Source of the DNA: Nocardiopsis sp. CNR-923
GTDB lineage: Bacteria; Actinomycetota; Actinomycetes; Streptosporangiales; Streptosporangiaceae
NCBI RefSeq assembly: GCF_001942255.1
Contig: NZ_MKKC01000142.1
Location: 90,732-154,731 of the forward strand
DNA: 64,000 nt
Direction: 5' to 3'
This document shows positions 33,813 to 46,400 of the stretch, in pieces. The notes beneath the pieces were generated by a model. The model had not been told where the DNA came from. It searched no databases and worked only from the letters and a program-made list of their open reading frames with translations. Within the stretch, counting starts at the first letter, position 1. Each line of letters starts with the position of its first letter. The position numbers and the translations under genes are program-made.

Positions 33813-36800
33813 TCACAGTCCGCGTTCCGCCAACCAGTCGTGCAGGACTCGGGCGACGATGTCGGCGTGCTCCTCCAACATCGTGAAGTGGTCGCCCGGA
33901 ACGGTGATCCGCTCGTGCGGAGGCTCCCAGCTGAACGGAGGATGGGGACTCCGTCCCGGCCGGTGATGGCGTCCTCGGGACGAAAGACCACCGAGGGCGC
34001 TCCGACGCGGCCGGGACGTACGTCGGCGAACAGCCGCATGTACCGGCCCATCGCGGTGAGGCGAGCACCGTCGACGATGCCCAGGGCTCCGCCCCGCTGG
34101 AGCATCTGGGCCTCCGTGGTCGGCAGGACCGCCTCGTCGTCGGGGTGCGGCGGGTCCAGGAGCGCCACAGCCGCGGGACGAACTCCGCGCGCCTCCAAGA
34201 GTTCGGCCACGGCGTGCGCGACCGGCCCTCCTGAGGAGCGGGAAACGACCACGAAGGGGCGCCCGGCGGCGCAACGGGCCACGGCGTCGGCCTGTGCGGC
34301 GAGGACCGCCTCCAGCGTGTCCGGAAGCGGTTCGTCGTCACGGAAGCCCGGGTGCGGGACGACCGCGACCTCCCGCAACCCGCGCACGCCCGCGGCGAAC
34401 CTCGCGAACTCCTGTGGCCCCGAGGCCAGCACGATGGACGGCAGGCAGACCAGGAGGGAGGTGTCCGCCTCCTTGCTCGACAGGACGACGGGGCCCCGCG
34501 CCGAGACATAGCCCTCGGAGAAGCCGGGCCGCACGGACCCGGCCGCGTCCAGTACCCGCATCCCCTCCGCGGTCCTGCCCTGGCGGCAGAACTCCCGGAA
34601 GAGCGTGGTCAGGCTGTCCGGCGTCGTCGGCCCGTCCGTCCCGGTCCCCTCCTCCGCCGCCGACGCCCGCGTGGCCGCCCCGTCGCCGCCGACGAGGCGG
34701 TCCAGGAGGAACCCCGCCACGGCGTCGGGCGTGGTGTGCTTGAACACCAGTCCGGCGGGCAGTCGCAGACCGGTCAGGGAGCTGAGCTGGTTGCGCAGCT
34801 CGACCGCGGTGAGCGAGTCGAAACCGACCTCCAGGAAGTCCCGGTCCGCTGCCACGTCCTCCGGAGCCGAGTGGCCGAGCACCTCGGCCGCGGCCCCCCG
34901 AACGACGTCCAGGACCAAGCGGTGCCGTTGCGCGGCGTCCGCTCCGCCCAGACGGCGACGCAGCCCCGAGTCGTCCGTCGGGCCCGCCGCCCTGCGGCGC
35001 GGTCGACGCACGAGTCCCCGCAGCATCGTCGGGACGTCGGCGCCCTTCATGCTCCGTGCCGACATGGCCGCGACGTCCAACGGCACCGCCAGAACGTGCG
35101 CCTCGTCCACCGCGAGCGCCTCGTCGAAGAGTTCCGCTCCTCGCTCGGTGGCGATCTGTTCGACCATGCCCATGCGCGCGTAACGGTGCAGGTCGGTCTC
35201 GTCCAGCCGCACGGTGAGACGGCTGCGCTGCGCCCACATGCCCCATCCGATCGTGGTGGCGGGAAGCCCCAGGGCACGGCGCCGGGAGGCCAGGGCGTCG
35301 AGGTAGGCGTTGGCCGCCGCGTAGTTGGCCTGTCCCGGGTTGCCCAGCGTGCTGGCGGCCGAGGAGAACAGGACGAACTCCCGAAGGTCGAGGTCGCGCG
35401 TGAGCTCGTGCAGGTTCAACGACGCGTCGACCTTGGGGCGCATGACGTGATCGACGTGTTCGGTGGTCAACGCGGTGAAGACGGCACCGCCGACGGTGCC
35501 CGCGATGTGGACGACCGACCTCAGCGGCCGACCGTCCGGAACCGAGGCGATGACGTCGCGCAGGGCGTCGCGGTCAGCGGTGTCGCAGGCGGCGAAGGAG
35601 AGCGTGGCGCCGAGCTCGGCCAGGTCGGCCTGGAGTTCGGGACTGGTGCCCTCCCGCCCCCTGCGGCTGACCAGCAGGAGGTGGCGTGCCCCGCACTCGG
35701 CGACCAGGTGTCGGACGATCACGGCGCCGACCGTCCCGTTGGCCCCGGTGACGAGCACGGTTCCGTCCGATCCCAGGTCCCGTGGGTCCCTCTCCTCGGG
35801 GACGGCGCGCACCAGTCGCGGAACCAGCATGGCCCCGTCGCGCACCGCGACCTGGGGCTCACCGCTGGCCAGAACCCTCGCGAGGATCGTCGGCACGGCG
35901 TCGGCGCCGTCCACGTCGACGATGACGCACCGGCCGGGGAACTCGATCTGGACGGTGCGGGCGAGCCCCCAGACAGGCGCGTGGTCCAGGTCCGGGACGT
36001 CGTCGCCCTCTCCGGCGCAGACGGCCCCCCGCGTGAGAAGGAGCAGGGGCAGGTCGTCGCAGCGATCGTCGAGCAGCCAGGCCCGGATCCGGTCGAGTGC
36101 GCGGTGGGTGGCGGTTCGGGCCGCTTCCGCCGTGCCCTCGGGTTCGGGGGACATACACGGCAGCACCACCGCGGCCGGGACGGGAGCACCCGCGGCCAGG
36201 GAGGTGTGCAGCGACTCGGGGCCGTCGTGGGATCGGACCTCGTGTCCGGCCGAGGCGAGGCTGACAGCGACGCCCAGGGGGTCAGGGCCGAGGACCGCGA
36301 CGGGCGGGGCCCCACCGACGCGGGGGGACGTCCCCTCGGGTCGGGTCCACGCCAGATGGAACAGGTCGTCCCCTCCCGTGCGGGTCGCGGTCGCCAACTG
36401 CTGGGGACGGATCGGGCGAAGGGCCAGGGCGCCGACTGTCGCGACGGGTCGGCCCGACTGGTCGGTGATCCGCAGCGAGACCGCGCCGTCCTCGGTCGGT
36501 GCGACGCGCACACGGACATGGGTGGCCCCGGTGGCGTGGAGGGTCACGTCTGACCAAGTGAAGGGCAGCCCAGCCGCCTCGGCGAGGCTAGGACCGCCGC
36601 GCGGGCCGAGGACGTGGGAGAGGGCGAGGGGATGTTGCGCGGAGTCCATCAGGGACGGGTGCATGCCGAAGCGGGCCGCGTCCGCCTCCGCCCCCTCGGG
36701 CAACCGCACCACCGCGTACAGCTCGTCCCGGAGCCGCCACACCGCGCGCAGACCCCTGAAGACCGGCCCGAAGGCGTTGCCCATCTCGGCCATGCGGGCG

Positions 36801-39800
36801 TAGAAGTCGTCCACCGGCACCGGCTCCGCTCCGTCGGGTGGCCAGGACCCCTCGCGCTCCGGGGTCTCGGGGTCCGGGTGGGGACGTGCGACCCGTCCGC
36901 TGACGTGCTGGGTCCAGGTTCCGTCGTCGTCCCCGGAGTGTCGGGAGTGCAAGGTGAGCGGTCTGGCCCCGCTGGCGTCCGGCGGCCCGACCCTGAGTTG
37001 GACACGTGCCCCGCCCCGGTCCGGCAAGCGCAGCGGCGTGTGCAGGACCAACTCCTCGACACGCGGACAGCCGACGCGTTCTCCGGCGTGCAGGGCGAGT
37101 TCCAGGAAGGCGGTCCCAGGGACCAGGACCGTGTCGAGGACGACATGGTCGGACAGCCAGGGGTGGCTGTCCAGGCCGATGCGTCCCGTGAAGAGGTACT
37201 CGTCGGCGGCGGCGAGCGGAACAGCCGCGCCGAGCATCGGGTGGTCGGCGCGGGTGAGACCCGCGGCGGTGACGTCCGCGCCCCCGGTTCCCTCGATGGC
37301 CCAGTAGTGCCTGCGCTGGAACGCGTACGTCGGCAGGTCGACCTGCCGGCTGCCGCCGAACACGGGACGCCAGTCGACGGCGACCCCGTGCACGTGCGCC
37401 CGCGCCAGCGAGGCGAGGAATCGGTCGTCACCGCCTTCGTCCCGGTGCAGGGTGGCCAGAACCACGGCGTCCTCGGCTCCCGCGTCCTCACAGGTTTCCT
37501 GGATCGGCGATCCGAGCACCGGGTGCGCAGAGACCTCCAGGAACGTGCCGTGGCCGTCGTCCAGCAACGTCCGCACGCTCTCCTCGAAGCGGACCGGCTG
37601 ACGCAGGCCCCGGTACCAGTAGTCCGCGTCCATGGGGGTGTCCCCCAGAGGACCCCCCGTCAGCGACGAGTAGACGGGCACGTCCGGTCGCCGGGAGGCG
37701 ACACCAGCCAGGGCGGTGGCGATCCGGCCACGCAGACGCTCCACGTGCGGTGTGTGCGAGGCGTACTCGACCGGGACGAGTCGGGCCCGCACGCCGTGGG
37801 ACTCGAACTCCTTGACCAGCCGGCGAACCGCTTCGGGATCCCCGGCGATCACTGTGGCGGCGGGGCCGTTGACCGCGGCGACGCGCACCGAGCCGGCGAG
37901 CCCGGACAGGCGCTCGCGCACCTGGTCGGCGCCGAGCCGGACCGAGGCCATCGCCCCGGTGCCCGCGAGGTCCACGATCGCCTGGCTCCGCGACGCAACG
38001 ACCCTGGCCGCGTCGTCCAGGGACAGCGCTCCCGCCACACACGCCGCCGCGATCTCCCCCTGGGAGTGGCCGACCACGGCGGACGGCTCGACCCCGTGGT
38101 GGCGCCAGAGGGCGGCGAGCGAGACCATCACCGCCCACAGCACGGGTTGGACGACGTCGTCCCGATCGAGTCCCGGCGCCCCCTCCTCCCCCCGGAGCAC
38201 GGCTGACAGCGTCCAGTCCACGAACGGGGACAGCGCTCGCTCGCAGTCGGCGATCGAGCGCGCGAACACCGGGGAGGAGCCGATCAGGCCGACGGCCATG
38301 CCCTCCCACTGCGACCCCTGGCCGGGGAACACGAACACGGCGCGCTGGCGCGCGACGGCCCTCCCCTGGTGGACGGCGGCGTCAGGAGTTTGCTGAGCGA
38401 GGGAACGCAGGCCCCGCACGAGACCTTCCCGGTCCCGCGCCGCCACGGCCGCCTGTGCTCGAACGCCGTTCGGGTGCTGACGAGGGACCAGCCGACATCG
38501 GCGGGATCCAGGTCGGGCCGCCGCGCGAGGTGGGCGTGCAACCGGGCGGCCTGGTCCCGCAGCGCTGCCGTGGTCCGGCCGCTGAGCACCCACGGAACCG
38601 TCCGGGACCGCCCCGGCGCGGGGCCGCCCCCGACCGGTTCCGGATCGGGGTCGTCGGGAGCCTCTTCGAGGACGACGTGGGCGTTGGTCCCGCTCACTCC
38701 GAACGACGACACGGCGGCACGGCGCGGGCGGTCGGATCGGGGCCACGGCGCGGCCTCGGTCACCAGGGCCACCGCCCCGGACTCCCAGTCCACGTGCGGA
38801 CTGGGCTCGTCCACGTGCAGCGTGGGGGGCAGGGTGCGGTGCCGCAACGCCATGATCGCCTTGACCACACCGCCCACACCCGCGGCCGCCCCGGCATGGC
38901 CGATGTTGGACTTCAACGAACCGACGGCGACGGGCCGGTCCGCGGGCCGGTCCCGCCCGTAGGTGGCCAGGAGGGCGTTGGCCTCGATGGGGTCTCCCAG
39001 CGTCGTTCCCGTTCCGTGTGCCTCGACCATGTCGACGTCCCCCGCGGTGAGCCGGGCGTCGGCGAGGGCGTCCCCGATCACGCGCTGCTGGGCCAGGCCG
39101 TTGGGGACCGACAGTCCGCTGCTGGCGCCGTCCTGGTTGACGGCGGAGCCGCGCAGCACGGCCAGGACGCGGTGGCCGTTGTCGCGGGCGGAGCTGAGCC
39201 GCTCCAGAAGGAGCATGCCCGCTCCCTCCGACCAGCTCGTGCCGTCCGCGGTCGAGGAGAAGGCCTTGCAGCGGCCGTCAGGGGCCAGTCCGCGCTGGCG
39301 GCTGAACGCGATCCAGGGCCCCGTGTCGGTGTAGACGCTGACTCCGCCGGCGAGGGCGAGGTCGCACTCCCCCTCACGCAGGGAGCGGGTGGCCAGGTGG
39401 AGGGCGACCAGGGAGGAGGAGCATGCGGTGTCCAGGGTCAGCGTCGGCCCCTCGAATCCGAGGCTGTAGGCAACGCGTCCGGCGGCCACGGAGGGCATGG
39501 CACCGGTGAGCAGGTAGCCCTCCAACTCCTCGCCGGCCCGCCCGATGGCGGGACCGTAGGACTGGCCGACCATGCCCAGGAACACCCCGGTGGGGGTGCC
39601 GCGCAGGGTGGTGGGGTCGATGCGCGCGTGCTCAAGGGCCTCCCAGGAGGCTTCGAGGGCGACCCGCTGCTGGGGGTCCATGGCGAGGGCCTCACGGGGG
39701 CTGATCCCGAAGAATCCGGCGTCGAACCGACCTGCTTCGTGCAGGAAGCCGCCCTTGCGCAGGTAGCTCGTCCCCGGGGTGCCGGGATCGGCGTCGAACA

Positions 39801-40038
39801 GGGTGTCCAGGTCCCATCCCCGGTCGGTGGGAAAGTCCGTCAGGCCCTCCCCACCCCGCTCGACGAGGTCCCAGAGGCCGTCTGGCGAATCGACCTCCCC
39901 CGGAAAACGACAGCCGATGCCGACCACCGCGATCGGTTCGTGCCGCCGACCCTGGAGTTCGTCGACGCGGCGGCGCGCGCGGCGCAGGTCGAGCGCCAGT
40001 CGACGGGCCAGTTCCTGGAACTTGTCCTCATGCGTCAT
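33813..40038 (-). CDS. Type I PKS, terminal module KS-AT-DH-KR-ACP-TE (two frameshifts)
   Basis: About 2075 residues after repair. An N-terminal docking helix (FQELARRLALDLRRARRRVD) is followed by KS (active site LDTACSSSLVALH, about 39940-38670). AT has GHSQGE and the methylmalonyl marker YASH (VEYASHTPHV near 37760). DH has HVVLDTVLVP, with the usual Gly replaced by Asp, and MDSAQH. KR has cofactor motif TGANGTVG and catalytic FSSAAS and NYAAANAY, but no LDD motif. ACP has VGFDSLTAVEL; the C-terminal TE has nucleophile motif SRSSGG, LLDPPHPD and VPGDHF. Breaks: near 38451-38453 in the KS-AT linker (one base gives EHRAAVAARDREGL) and near 33943-33948 in the TE (one C gives VPHPPFSWEPP). It should extend, process and release the chain. 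ATG 40038. Confidence 0.93.
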
Positions 40039-40073
40039 GCGCGACCAACCTAGGGTTCGGGGAACAGCGTCGA

Positions 40074-43000
40074 CTAGGAGATTCCGAACTCTTTGCCGAT
40101 GAGTTCGATGAGGTCGTCATCTCTGGCGCCTTCCAGTTCCTCGTTGCCTTCCGCCGTCGTTCCCTGCCCGATGGAGAACGCCTCCAATATGTCCCGCAGC
40201 CCCGTCACCAGCTCGTCCTGGTCCGCCGCGTCCAACGCCGTGGCCTTCAGCGCGAAGCGAAGTTGGTCCAGGGCGGCGATCGGATCGTCGGTCACGGTGC
40301 TCCCCGACGCCAGCAGGAGGGAGAGCAGGTGCCGGGCGAGGGCCAAAGGTGTGGGGTAGTCGAAGGCGACGGTCACCGGAAGCTCCAGCCCCGTGGCCGC
40401 GTTCAGGACGTTGCGCAGGCGCACCGCCCCCAGAGATGTCCCGCCCGCGTCCACGAACCCGCGATGGACGTCGACCTGTTCCGGCGAGGGGAAGCCGAGC
40501 ACGGCCGCCACGTGCTCGCGGACGAGTGCGAGCACGGCCTCCTCCCGGTCGCGGTCGGACAGGTGCGGCAGCGCGGCGAGGCCCGTCCGTGTCGGTCTCC
40601 CGAGCACCGCGGGCTCCTGCCCCGACTCGCCGCCCGACGTGGGCCGGGGGGGACGCGGCGCGGTGTCCAACCAGTAGTCCCGGCGTGGAAGGGATAGGTG
40701 GGCAGGTCGACCACGCCGGGCGCGTGGTCCGCGTAGACCGACGACCAGTCCGGCTCGGTCCCGCACACCCACGCCTCGGAGAGAGCGGCAAGGAACTCGC
40801 GGGGACCGCTGGTCTCACCGTGGAACGCCCCGAGAACAGCGTGCTCGCCGCGGTTCCGGTCAGCTGTCTCCAGAGTCTGCTGTATCCCGATCGTCAGGAC
40901 CGCTCGCGGGCCCATCTCGACGAACGTGGTGAACTCGTCGGCCGCCATCGCACGCACGGCCGTCTCGAACCGCACCGTCTGGCGGATGTTCCGGTACCAG
41001 TAGTGGGCGTCCATGGTGGTTCCGTCGATCCGGGCGCCGTGCACCGTGGAGTACAGGCGCAGGTCACCCGGGCGGGGCCGGATCGTGTCCAGCGCGGCCA
41101 GCAGCTCCTCCCGCAGAGCACCGACCTGGGGAGAGTGAGCGGCGAAGCCCGCGGGAACGGGGAAGGCGAGCACGCCCGCGTCCGCGCACCGTTCGGAGAG
41201 CTCCGTGAGCGCGTCGGTGTCCCCGGCGACCACGACGGTGCCCGGCCCGTTGCGGGCTGCGACGTCCAGCCGTCCCCTCCAGGCGTCCAGCGACGGCGGC
41301 TCCTGCCCGGGCCGCAGCTGGAGCGCCAACATGCCGCCGACGCCCACCAAGGGCACGACGAGCCGGCTGCGGAGGGCCGCCACCGCGGCCGCGTCGTCCA
41401 GCGTCAAGATGCCCGCGATGTGCGCTGCGGCGATCTCCCCCTGGGAGTGGCCGACCACCGCGGACGGCTCGACCCCGTGGGACCGCCAGAGCCGGGCGAG
41501 GGCGACCATGATGGTGAAGAGCAGTGGTTGGGCCACGTCTGGCCGACTCACGTCCGGGGCGTCGGAGCGACCGCGCAGCACGGCGGACACCGACCAGTCG
41601 AGGTAGGGTGCGAGCGCCCGCTCGCAGTCGTCGACGGCCGCGGCGAAGACCGGCTGGGCGTCGGTGAGGGCGCCCAGGTCCAGGCGGTCGCCGAGCGCTC
41701 CTTGCCCAGGGAACACGAACGCGGTGCGGGGCTCTGGCACGGAACGGCCGCGGATGACGCCGGGAGCAGGAAGCGCGTCGGCGAAGGCGTCGAGGGCCTC
41801 GATCGCCTCGCCCCGGTCACGGACCAGGAGTGCGGCCCGGTGCGGGAACCGGGAGCGGGAGGTGGCCAGTGACCACCCCACGTCCCCGAGAGCGGTCTCC
41901 GGGCGTCGGCGCAGCATGTCGGCGAGCTGGGCCGCCTTCTCCCGCAGCGCGCCCTCGCCGCGTGCCGACAGCACCCAGGGGACGGGAACCGGTGCCGTTC
42001 TCCCGGCCGGGCTCTCCCCCCTCGGCGGGTTCTCGGACGCCTGTTCCAGGATCACGTGCGCGTTGGTGCCGCTCATGCCGAACGAGGAGACTCCGACCCG
42101 TCTGGGGCGGCCGGTCTCCGGCCAGTCCATGGCCTCGGTCAACAGCCGGACTCCGCTCCCGTCCCAGTCCACCAGGGGTGACGGCTCGTCCACGTGCAGT
42201 GTCCGCGGCAGGACGCCGTGCCGCAGGGCCATGACGGACTTGATGACGCCGCCGACCCCTGCCGCGGTCTGGGCGTGGCCGATGTTGGACTTGAGCGACC
42301 CCAGCCAGAGCGGCCGGCTCTCCGGTCGGCCGCGGCCGTAGACGGCGATGAGCGCCTGGGCCTCGATCGGATCGCCGAGCCTGGTACCCGTGCCGTGCGC
42401 CTCCACCGTGTCGATGTCGCCCGGAGACAGACCCGCGTCGTCCAGGGCCCGTGTGATCACGCGTTGCTGCGAGGGCCCGTTGGGGGCCATGATCCCGTTC
42501 GACGCCCCGTCCTGGTTGACGGCGCTGCCGCGCACCACCGCCAGAACCGTGTGTCCGTTGCGCCGGGCGTCGGAGAGCCGTTCCAACAGAATCATGCCCG
42601 CGCCCTCGGCCCATCCGGTTCCGTCTGCCGTGGCGGAGAACGCCTTGCAACGGCCGTCGGGGGCGAGCCCGCCCTGTCGCGAGAACTCCGTGAACACCCC
42701 TGGAGCGGCCATCACACAACTGCCCCCGGCCAGGGCGAGTGAGCACTCCCCGGCCCGCAGGGCCCGAACCGCCTGGTGCAGCGCCACCAGCGAGGCCGAA
42801 CACGCCGTGTCCACCGTCACGGCCGGGCCGGTCAGGTCCAGTGCGTAGGAGACCCGGCCGGAGGCGACGCTGGGCAGGGACCCGGTGAGCGCGAAACCGT
42901 CCGCGGAGGCGTCCGTCAGCCGGGGCCCGTACTCCTGGGGCATGGTGCCGACGTAGACGCCGGTCTCCGATCCGGCCAGGGACGTCGGATCGATCCCGGC

Positions 43001-43426
43001 TCGTTCGACCGCCTCCCATGCCGTCTCCAGGAGAAGCCGCTGCTGGGGGTCGGTCGCCAGCGCCTCACGCGGGGAGATCCCGAAGAACTCGGCGTCGAAG
43101 GCGGCGGGGCGGTCGAGGAAACCGCCCTCCCCGGTCGAGGAACGCGGCGCCCCGGACGTCCCCCCGCGAAGGTCCTCCAGGTCCCAACCCCGGTCGGCCG
43201 GGAAGGGCCGCACCGCGTCGCGCCCCTCGGAGACGATGTCCCACAGTCCCTCGGGCGTGTCGGCGCCCCCGGGGAACCGGCAGCCCATGCCGATGACGGC
43301 GATCGGTTCGGGCGGAGCCGAGCGGTCCCATTCCTCGCGCAGCCGCACGTTCTCCTCACGCAGCCGTACATTCTCCTTCACCGCGGTCCTGAGGGCCGCG
43401 ACCAGGCGTGCTTCGCTATTGGTCAA
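40074..43426 (-). CDS. Type I PKS, single non-reducing module KS-AT-ACP (one frameshift)
   Basis: About 1117 residues after repair. N-terminal coiled-coil docking segment (ENVRLREENVRLREEW), KS (VDTACSASLVALH), AT (GHSQGEIAAAH), then ACP; no KR, DH or ER, so a beta-keto group is left. The AT specificity region reads AGFAAHSPQV, neither the malonyl (HAFH) nor methylmalonyl (YASH) form, and may be the methoxymalonyl-selective AT. The ACP serine lies in DAGGTSLGAVRLRN, closer to peptidyl-carrier motifs than to DSL. The C-terminus (DDDLIELIGKEFGIS) looks like a docking domain. Start TTG 43426, with AGGAGA upstream, overlaps the previous gene's stop. The break at 40681-40686 is fixed by one C (YPFHRRDYWLDT). 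Confidence 0.92.
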
Positions 43427-46400
43427 GTGCCGTCTCCTGTCCAACGTGGTGAGGGTCCTGACGCTCGTGGAGGGCCAGGGTGACGAGTTCGTCGACACCC
43501 ATCGCGTCGATGCTGGCCTCCCGGTACGCCATCCCGGCCCCGGCGTGGGCGCCGCCCCTGTCGTGCGGGCCCGCGTCCTGTTCGGGGAGTTCGGTCGGGA
43601 AGAGCAGGTCCTCCAGGAACGCCGCGAGGGCACGCGGCGTGGGGTGGTCGAAGATCGCGGTGGCCGGCATCCGCACCCCGGTGGCGCCGCGCAGGCGGTT
43701 GCGCAGCTCGATTCCGGTCAGGGAGTCGAGTCCGATCTCGGTGAAGGGCCGGTCGGGGTTGATGGGAGACGGCCCGTCACCGGTTCCATGGCCGAGAACG
43801 ACCGCGGTGTGCGTGCGGACCGCCGCGAGGACGGCGCGCTCGCGCTCGACGGAGTTCAGGTCCGCGAACCCCTCCGGGATGACGTCGCCGGCCCCCGGGG
43901 TCGATCCCGTGACTGACGGACTCCCCGACGTACCCGGGGAGGAGAGTCCGCGCAGGAAGGGTGTGTCGCCGCCGTGCTCGATGTCCAGCAGAGCGGGCAC
44001 GGCGTTGACCAGATCCCAGAACAGGGCGGTGTCGAGTTGGGCGAGCGCCTCCTCGGGAGGCATCGGCGCGAGTCCTCCTCGTCGGAGTGCGTCGAGGTCG
44101 GCGTCGTCCAGGTGCCCGGTCATGCCGGCGGGTCCGGCCCACAGGCCCCAGGCGAGCGAGGTCGCGGGAACTCCGTGCTCTCTGCGGTGGTGGGCCAGTG
44201 CGTCGCAGAAGACGTTCGCGGCGGCGTAGTTGCCCTGCCCCGGATTTCCCAGCACACCGGCCGCCGACGAGAAGAGCACGAACGCGCCCAGGTCGGCGTC
44301 GGCGGTGAGTTCGTGCAGGTTCCAGACGGCGTCGACCTTCGGCCTCAGCACCCGGTCGATCTGGTCCCAGGTGAGGGAGGTGACGGTGGCGTCATCGAGA
44401 ACACCGGCCGTGTGCACGACGGCGCCGAGGGGCCGGTCCTGCGGCAACCCGGCGAACAGGTCTTCGAGGGCGGAGCGGTCGGCCGCGTCACAGGCCGCCA
44501 CGCGCACTCGGGCCCCGAGCCCCTCCAGTTCCGCGGTGCGCGCGTCCTGTCCCTCGGCGGCAGAGCCGCTCCGGCTGACGAGGAGCAGGTCGCGCACCCC
44601 GTAGCCGGTGACCAGATGCCGCGCCACCTGGTGCCCCAGGGTTCCCGTCCCGCCGGTGACGAGGGTCGTGCGCTCCTGTGGGAACGGCGCCGGCACGGTC
44701 AGCACCAGCTTGCCGACGTTCTCCCCCCGCTGCAGGGAGCGCAGGGCGTCCTGGGCGTGGCGGAGATCGTGGACGGTGATCCGGGGCAGTGTGAGAACGC
44801 CCGCGGAGAACAGGTCCATGACGCGCTCCAGCGTCTGGCCGATCCGCTCGGGGGGCACGTCCGTCAGCTGGAACGGGTCGTAGCCGCGCCCGGGGAAGGC
44901 CGCGGCGACATCCCGTACGTCGCGAACGTCGGTGAGCCCCATCTCCACGAACCGCCCGCCCGGGCCGTCACCGTCGCCCGGCGAACGCAGCATCCGCAGT
45001 GAGGCGTCCACGAACTCTCCGCTGAGCGAGTTGAGCACCACGTCCATCCCCCGCCCACCGTTGGCGTCCCTCAGGCGCTGCTCGAACTCCAGGTCGCGGG
45101 AAGAGGCCAGCCGGTCCTCGTCGAGCCCGTAGGCCGCCAGCCCCGCCCACTTGCGCCGGCTCGCCGTGCCGAACACGCGGGCCCCCATGTGTCGGGCGAG
45201 CTGCACCGCCGCCGTTCCGACGCCGCCCGCCGCGGCGTGCACCAGGACGCTCTCGCCCGGGCGCAGCGCCGCCAGGTCCACGAGAGCGTGGTAGGCGGTC
45301 AGGAAGGCGACGGGGACGGCCGCGGCCTGTTCGAACGTCCACTCCTCGGGGATCCGGACGAGCTTGCGGCCGTCCGCGAGCGCGATCGGACCGCAGGCTC
45401 CGTCGAACATGCCCGTCACCCGGTCGCCCGGGGTCAGGCGCGTGACCTCGGCGCCGGTCTCCAGGACGATCCCGGAGCCCTCCAACCCGATCACGGCTTC
45501 CCCCTCGACCATGCCGAGCGCGACCAGCACGTCCTTGAAGTTCACACCGGCCGCACGAACGGCCACACGGACCTCGTGGGGGCCGAGGGATCCTCCCGCG
45601 TGCGGCGCGGGCACCAGCTCAAGACTCTCCAGAGAGCCGGGACGCCGGGTGTCCAGGCGCCAGGGCGCACGCGGTGGGGTGAGCCGCCGCCCGGCGCCGG
45701 ACCTGACCAGTCGAGGCAGCAGGACCGATCCCGACCGCAGCGCCAACTGGGGTTCGCCCAGTTCGACCGCGCCGGCCATCATCCGAAGCGAGTCCTCGGA
45801 ACCGTCGGAGTCCACGAGGACGAGGCGGTCGGGGTGCTCTCGCTGAGCCACCCGCAGCAAGCCCCACACCGGTGCCGCCGAGAGCCCGGTGAGGCGGCTG
45901 CCCGGGTCCGTGGACACCGCGCGCCACGTCACCACGACCAGTCGTGCGTGTTCGGTACGAGGATCGGTCAGCCAGGCGCGGATGGTCTCCAACGCCGCGT
46001 CGAGCCCTCGGCGGACGGACTCGGGCACCGAGGCGTCCTCGGCGTAGACGGCGCTGGCGGGCAGTTCCGTGTAGACGACCGGCGGCACCGCGCCGTCGAG
46101 GTCGAGCCCGTTCAGGTCCGGCAGGTCCGTGGGAACGACGGGCGATGGACCCGGAGCGGTGGCCCTGTCCCACACGAGTTCGTACAAACCCGGAAGCTCG
46201 GAGGGGTCGCGCGCGGGGAGGGTGTCCTCGTCGAGCGCACGCAGGACCAGTTCGTCGACGGAGACGACCGGCTCGCCCGCCGCGTCCGCGACGTGGAGGC
46301 GGAACCGGTCGGCCCCGAGCCGCGTGGCGCGAACGCGCAGTCGATCTGGCGCCGGCACCCCGGCGACGGCGCGGACGCGGACTCCCGACCACGTGAACGG

